Source of the DNA: JABISG01 sp963581435
GTDB lineage: Bacteria > Planctomycetota > Planctomycetia > Planctomycetales > Planctomycetaceae
DNA length: 8,408 bases
Direction: 5' to 3'
Assembly: GCA_963581435.1 (NCBI GenBank)
Contig: CAUZOL010000309.1
Coordinates: forward strand, 1 to 8,408
The position numbers and the translations under genes are program-made. The notes below the pieces were generated by a model. The model searched no databases, had not been told where the DNA came from, and worked only from the letters and a program-made list of their open reading frames with translations. Below, piece by piece: positions 6,820-8,408 of the stretch. Position 1 is the first letter of the stretch; each line of letters opens with the position of its first letter.

Positions 6820-6863
6820 GGTGCCACTGGCGTGTCGCCAGTGTCCACCACGTTGCACTGGCG
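6820..6863. repeat. Palindromic element with three CACTGGCG arms
   Basis: CACTGGCG (6825-6832) and CGCCAGTG (6836-6843) form a perfect 8-pair stem around a three-base TGT loop. GGTG (6820-6823) and CACC (6846-6849) extend it by four pairs beyond a small internal loop. A further CACTGGCG at 6856-6863 can instead pair with 6836-6843 around a 12-base loop, so two mutually exclusive hairpins are possible. There is no T-run after either one on either strand, which argues against a simple terminator. The GTGCCACTGG flank recurs inverted at 1-12. I recall similar sequences scattered between planctomycete genes, so this is probably a REP-like dispersed palindrome. Confidence 0.7.
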
Positions 6864-7105
6864 ACCCGCCAAATAAGACATAAGACAAATTGGCGCGGCG
6901 CTCGCCGGGGTTATGTCCCGTCGATCCGATATGAATGCAATCTTACACGTCGCAGTGTGTGGTGGGTGTGAATTGACTCGGTGGGAATGGACGTTTCGGC
7001 AACATGCCGGGCATTGCGACGGTCGGGTAAACTCTACCGGCAGCCGAAGGACGAAATCTCGCTTCAGGCTTTGATTGATCGATATGTGACTTAGAATTGT
7101 CCAAC

Positions 7106-8347
7106 TCAGGCAGCCCGTTTTTTCTTCTCGGCGGTAAGAAATTTGGGGGCCGGAATATGGGAGTGATCGCTATTGGATGTGAGGCGACCAAGTGCCCGAG
7201 CAATGCCGCGAACGACCGTTTCCTGTTGCTCTGCGGTCAATTCCGGGAAGATGGGCAATGCCAGCACTTCGTTCGCTGCCGCTTCGGACTCAGGGAAGTC
7301 GCCCTGTTGGTAGCCGAGGAACGCGAAGCATTCCTGCAAATGCAACGGCGTGGGATAGTAAACGGCTGCCCCGATTTTGTCTTCTCGCAGCGATGCCAGC
7401 ACCTCATCCCGACGGCCCGCTTTGACGCGTAAACAATACTGGTTGTAAACGTGGCGACGATCGGGCAGAACAAATGGCGGCTCGACCGCGTCGAGCAATT
7501 CGTAATGCCTTAGCAGTTCGCCGTAGCGGCGGGCGTTTTGCTGTCGCGCTTCGGTCCACTTTTCGAGGTGGCGGAACTTGACGCCCAGGATGGCTGCCTG
7601 CAGTGCGTCGAGCCGGCTGTTGGTGCCGACTTCAATGTGGCGGTATCCACCAACATCGCCGTGCATTCGCAACCGGCGTAACCGTGCCGACAGTTCCGCA
7701 TCGTCGGTCGTTATCAAACCGCCATCGCCGGCACCGCCGAGGTTCTTGGTTGGGAAGAAGCTGAAGCAGCCCATCGTTCCGAGGACACCGGCGCGACGTC
7801 CGCGATATTCGCCGCCAATTGCCTGGCAGGCATCTTCGATGATCGACAGTCCATTGCGGACCGAGATTCGCCACAACGGTTCCATCTCGGCACATTGACC
7901 AAACAAGTGCACCGGCATGACGGCGCGGGTCCGCGCGGTCAGCGCGGCTTCGACCTGCTCGGTATCGAGGTTGAAGCTGTGCGGTTCGATATCGACAAAC
8001 ACCGGTATGGCACCAACCTGATGGATCGCGCCGCCGGTCGCAAAGAACGTGAACGGACTGGTGATGACTTCATCGCCCGGCCCAACATCGGCCGCTTTGA
8101 GTGAAAGAATCAGCGCGTCGGTTCCCGAGGCCACACCAATCGCATCGCGCGAGTCGCAGTACTCGGCCAAATCGCATTCAAATTCGGCGACTTCATCGCC
8201 CAATACGAACGCCTGTGAGGCAAAGACACGCTGGACCGCCTCCTGGATTTCTGTCTCGATGGTGGCGTATTGTGCCACGAGATCAATAAACGGAACCGGC
8301 TCGACTGGGGGCTGGTGCCGATGTGCAGACGGAACGCCCTCGACCAT
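7106..8347 (-). CDS. DegT/DnrJ/EryC1/StrS family PLP-dependent sugar aminotransferase
   Basis: A 413-residue fold-type I PLP enzyme that transfers an amino group to a keto group of a nucleotide-linked sugar, in the cytoplasm, as in O-antigen, capsule or glycan precursor synthesis. The ATG at 8347 is chosen over a TTG at 8392 because GGAG lies 8 bases upstream. Motifs in order: FIDLVAQY (about 20-27), ASGTDAL for phosphate binding (about 73-79), EDACQAIGGEY with the pyridine-nitrogen Asp172 (about 171-181), SFFPTKNLGG with the Schiff-base Lys201 (about 196-205), GTNSRLDALQAA (about 241-252), YPTPLHLQ (about 331-338) and LPIFPELT (about 364-371). The SFFPTKNLGG-GDGG pattern and FIDL start resemble the WbpE-type UDP-2-acetamido-2-deoxy-3-oxo-glucuronate aminotransferases, but the exact substrate cannot be fixed. 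A lysine-rich tail (AEKKKRAA) is extra to the core. No other sugar-pathway gene is in the window; partners may lie beyond 8408. Confidence 0.95.
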   Translation of the reverse strand: MVEGVPSAHRHQPPVEPVPFIDLVAQYATIETEIQEAVQRVFASQAFVLGDEVAEFECDLAEYCDSRDAIGVASGTDALILSLKAADVGPGDEVITSPFTFFATGGAIHQVGAIPVFVDIEPHSFNLDTEQVEAALTARTRAVMPVHLFGQCAEMEPLWRISVRNGLSIIEDACQAIGGEYRGRRAGVLGTMGCFSFFPTKNLGGAGDGGLITTDDAELSARLRRLRMHGDVGGYRHIEVGTNSRLDALQAAILGVKFRHLEKWTEARQQNARRYGELLRHYELLDAVEPPFVLPDRRHVYNQYCLRVKAGRRDEVLASLREDKIGAAVYYPTPLHLQECFAFLGYQQGDFPESEAAANEVLALPIFPELTAEQQETVVRGIARALGRLTSNSDHSHIPAPKFLTAEKKKRAA

Positions 8348-8355
8348 TGTTGCGA

Positions 8356-8359
8356 CTCC
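8356..8359 (-). promoter_or_regulatory. Ribosome binding site of the aminotransferase gene
   Basis: GGAG on the minus strand, 8 bases before the ATG at 8347. It favours a protein starting MVEGVPSAH over an in-frame TTG at 8392. The remaining bases to the window end are upstream leader with no complete promoter visible. Confidence 0.6.
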
Positions 8360-8408
8360 ATTCGCTGCTGAGAAAGCTTCGGGGAAGGTCAATTTGGGAG
8401 TGAGAGAG

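Larger units (their letters stand above)
6729..7105. other. Intergenic region with palindromic repeat (377 bases)
   Basis: The gap lies between the aminotransferase stop and the TPR-like start, both on the minus strand. It holds the palindromic element at 6820-6863, a tandem TAAGACA pair (6873-6886) directly beside it, and AGTGTGTGGTGGG at 6954-6966, which recurs in two other gaps. No protein-like ORF was seen. No clear promoter for the TPR-like gene was found, although one is expected given the gap length. Confidence 0.6.

Noticed and set aside
6915..6945. Promoter for the TPR-like gene built on TTGCAT
   Set aside because: The best -10 at 17-18 bases spacing (GACATA or ACATAA) is a poor match, so the pair is not better than chance.

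Overview
The window reads as chromosomal DNA of a planctomycete (Planctomycetota). Three things point there: a Tat-exported DUF1501 protein, a serine/threonine kinase preceded by the short N-terminal helical domain that is common on planctomycete kinases, and roomy intergenic gaps carrying GTGCCACTGG-type palindromes. The phylum call rests on protein style and recalled family knowledge, not on a marker gene. There is no rRNA, tRNA, CRISPR array, transposase or phage gene.

Layout from left to right. A 12-base repeat half sits at the left edge. A DUF1501 protein (68-1390, minus) has a convincing Tat signal and a good sigma70-like promoter at 1518-1545. A 527-base divergent gap (1391-1917) follows and contains a possible 48-codon minus-strand ORF or gene relic. 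An outer-membrane-type lipoprotein of a widespread but uncharacterised family (1918-3135, plus) converges on the next gene across 70 bases that hold a possible hairpin and a 14-base tandem repeat. Next is a serine/threonine kinase (3206-4325, minus), broken by a frameshift immediately before its catalytic HRD loop.

Upstream of the kinase on the minus strand lie a 101-residue single-pass membrane or exported protein (4535-4840) and a 581-residue exported TPR-like repeat protein with a proline-rich tail (4983-6728). A 377-base gap (6729-7105) carries a strong palindromic element. The last gene is a complete PLP-dependent DegT/DnrJ/EryC1/StrS sugar aminotransferase (7106-8347), whose upstream region runs off the window edge.

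The four minus-strand genes from 8347 to 3206 run head to tail, but their gaps (377, 142 and 209 bases) are too long to argue for one tight operon. The closest pair is the TPR-like protein and the small membrane protein, both predicted to be exported or envelope-associated. No defence system, biosynthetic cluster or obviously new multi-gene machine is visible. The most useful leads are the disrupted kinase, the palindromic repeat with alternative pairings, the kinase-end tandem repeat, the possible gene relic, and two exported or envelope proteins of unknown role next to each other.
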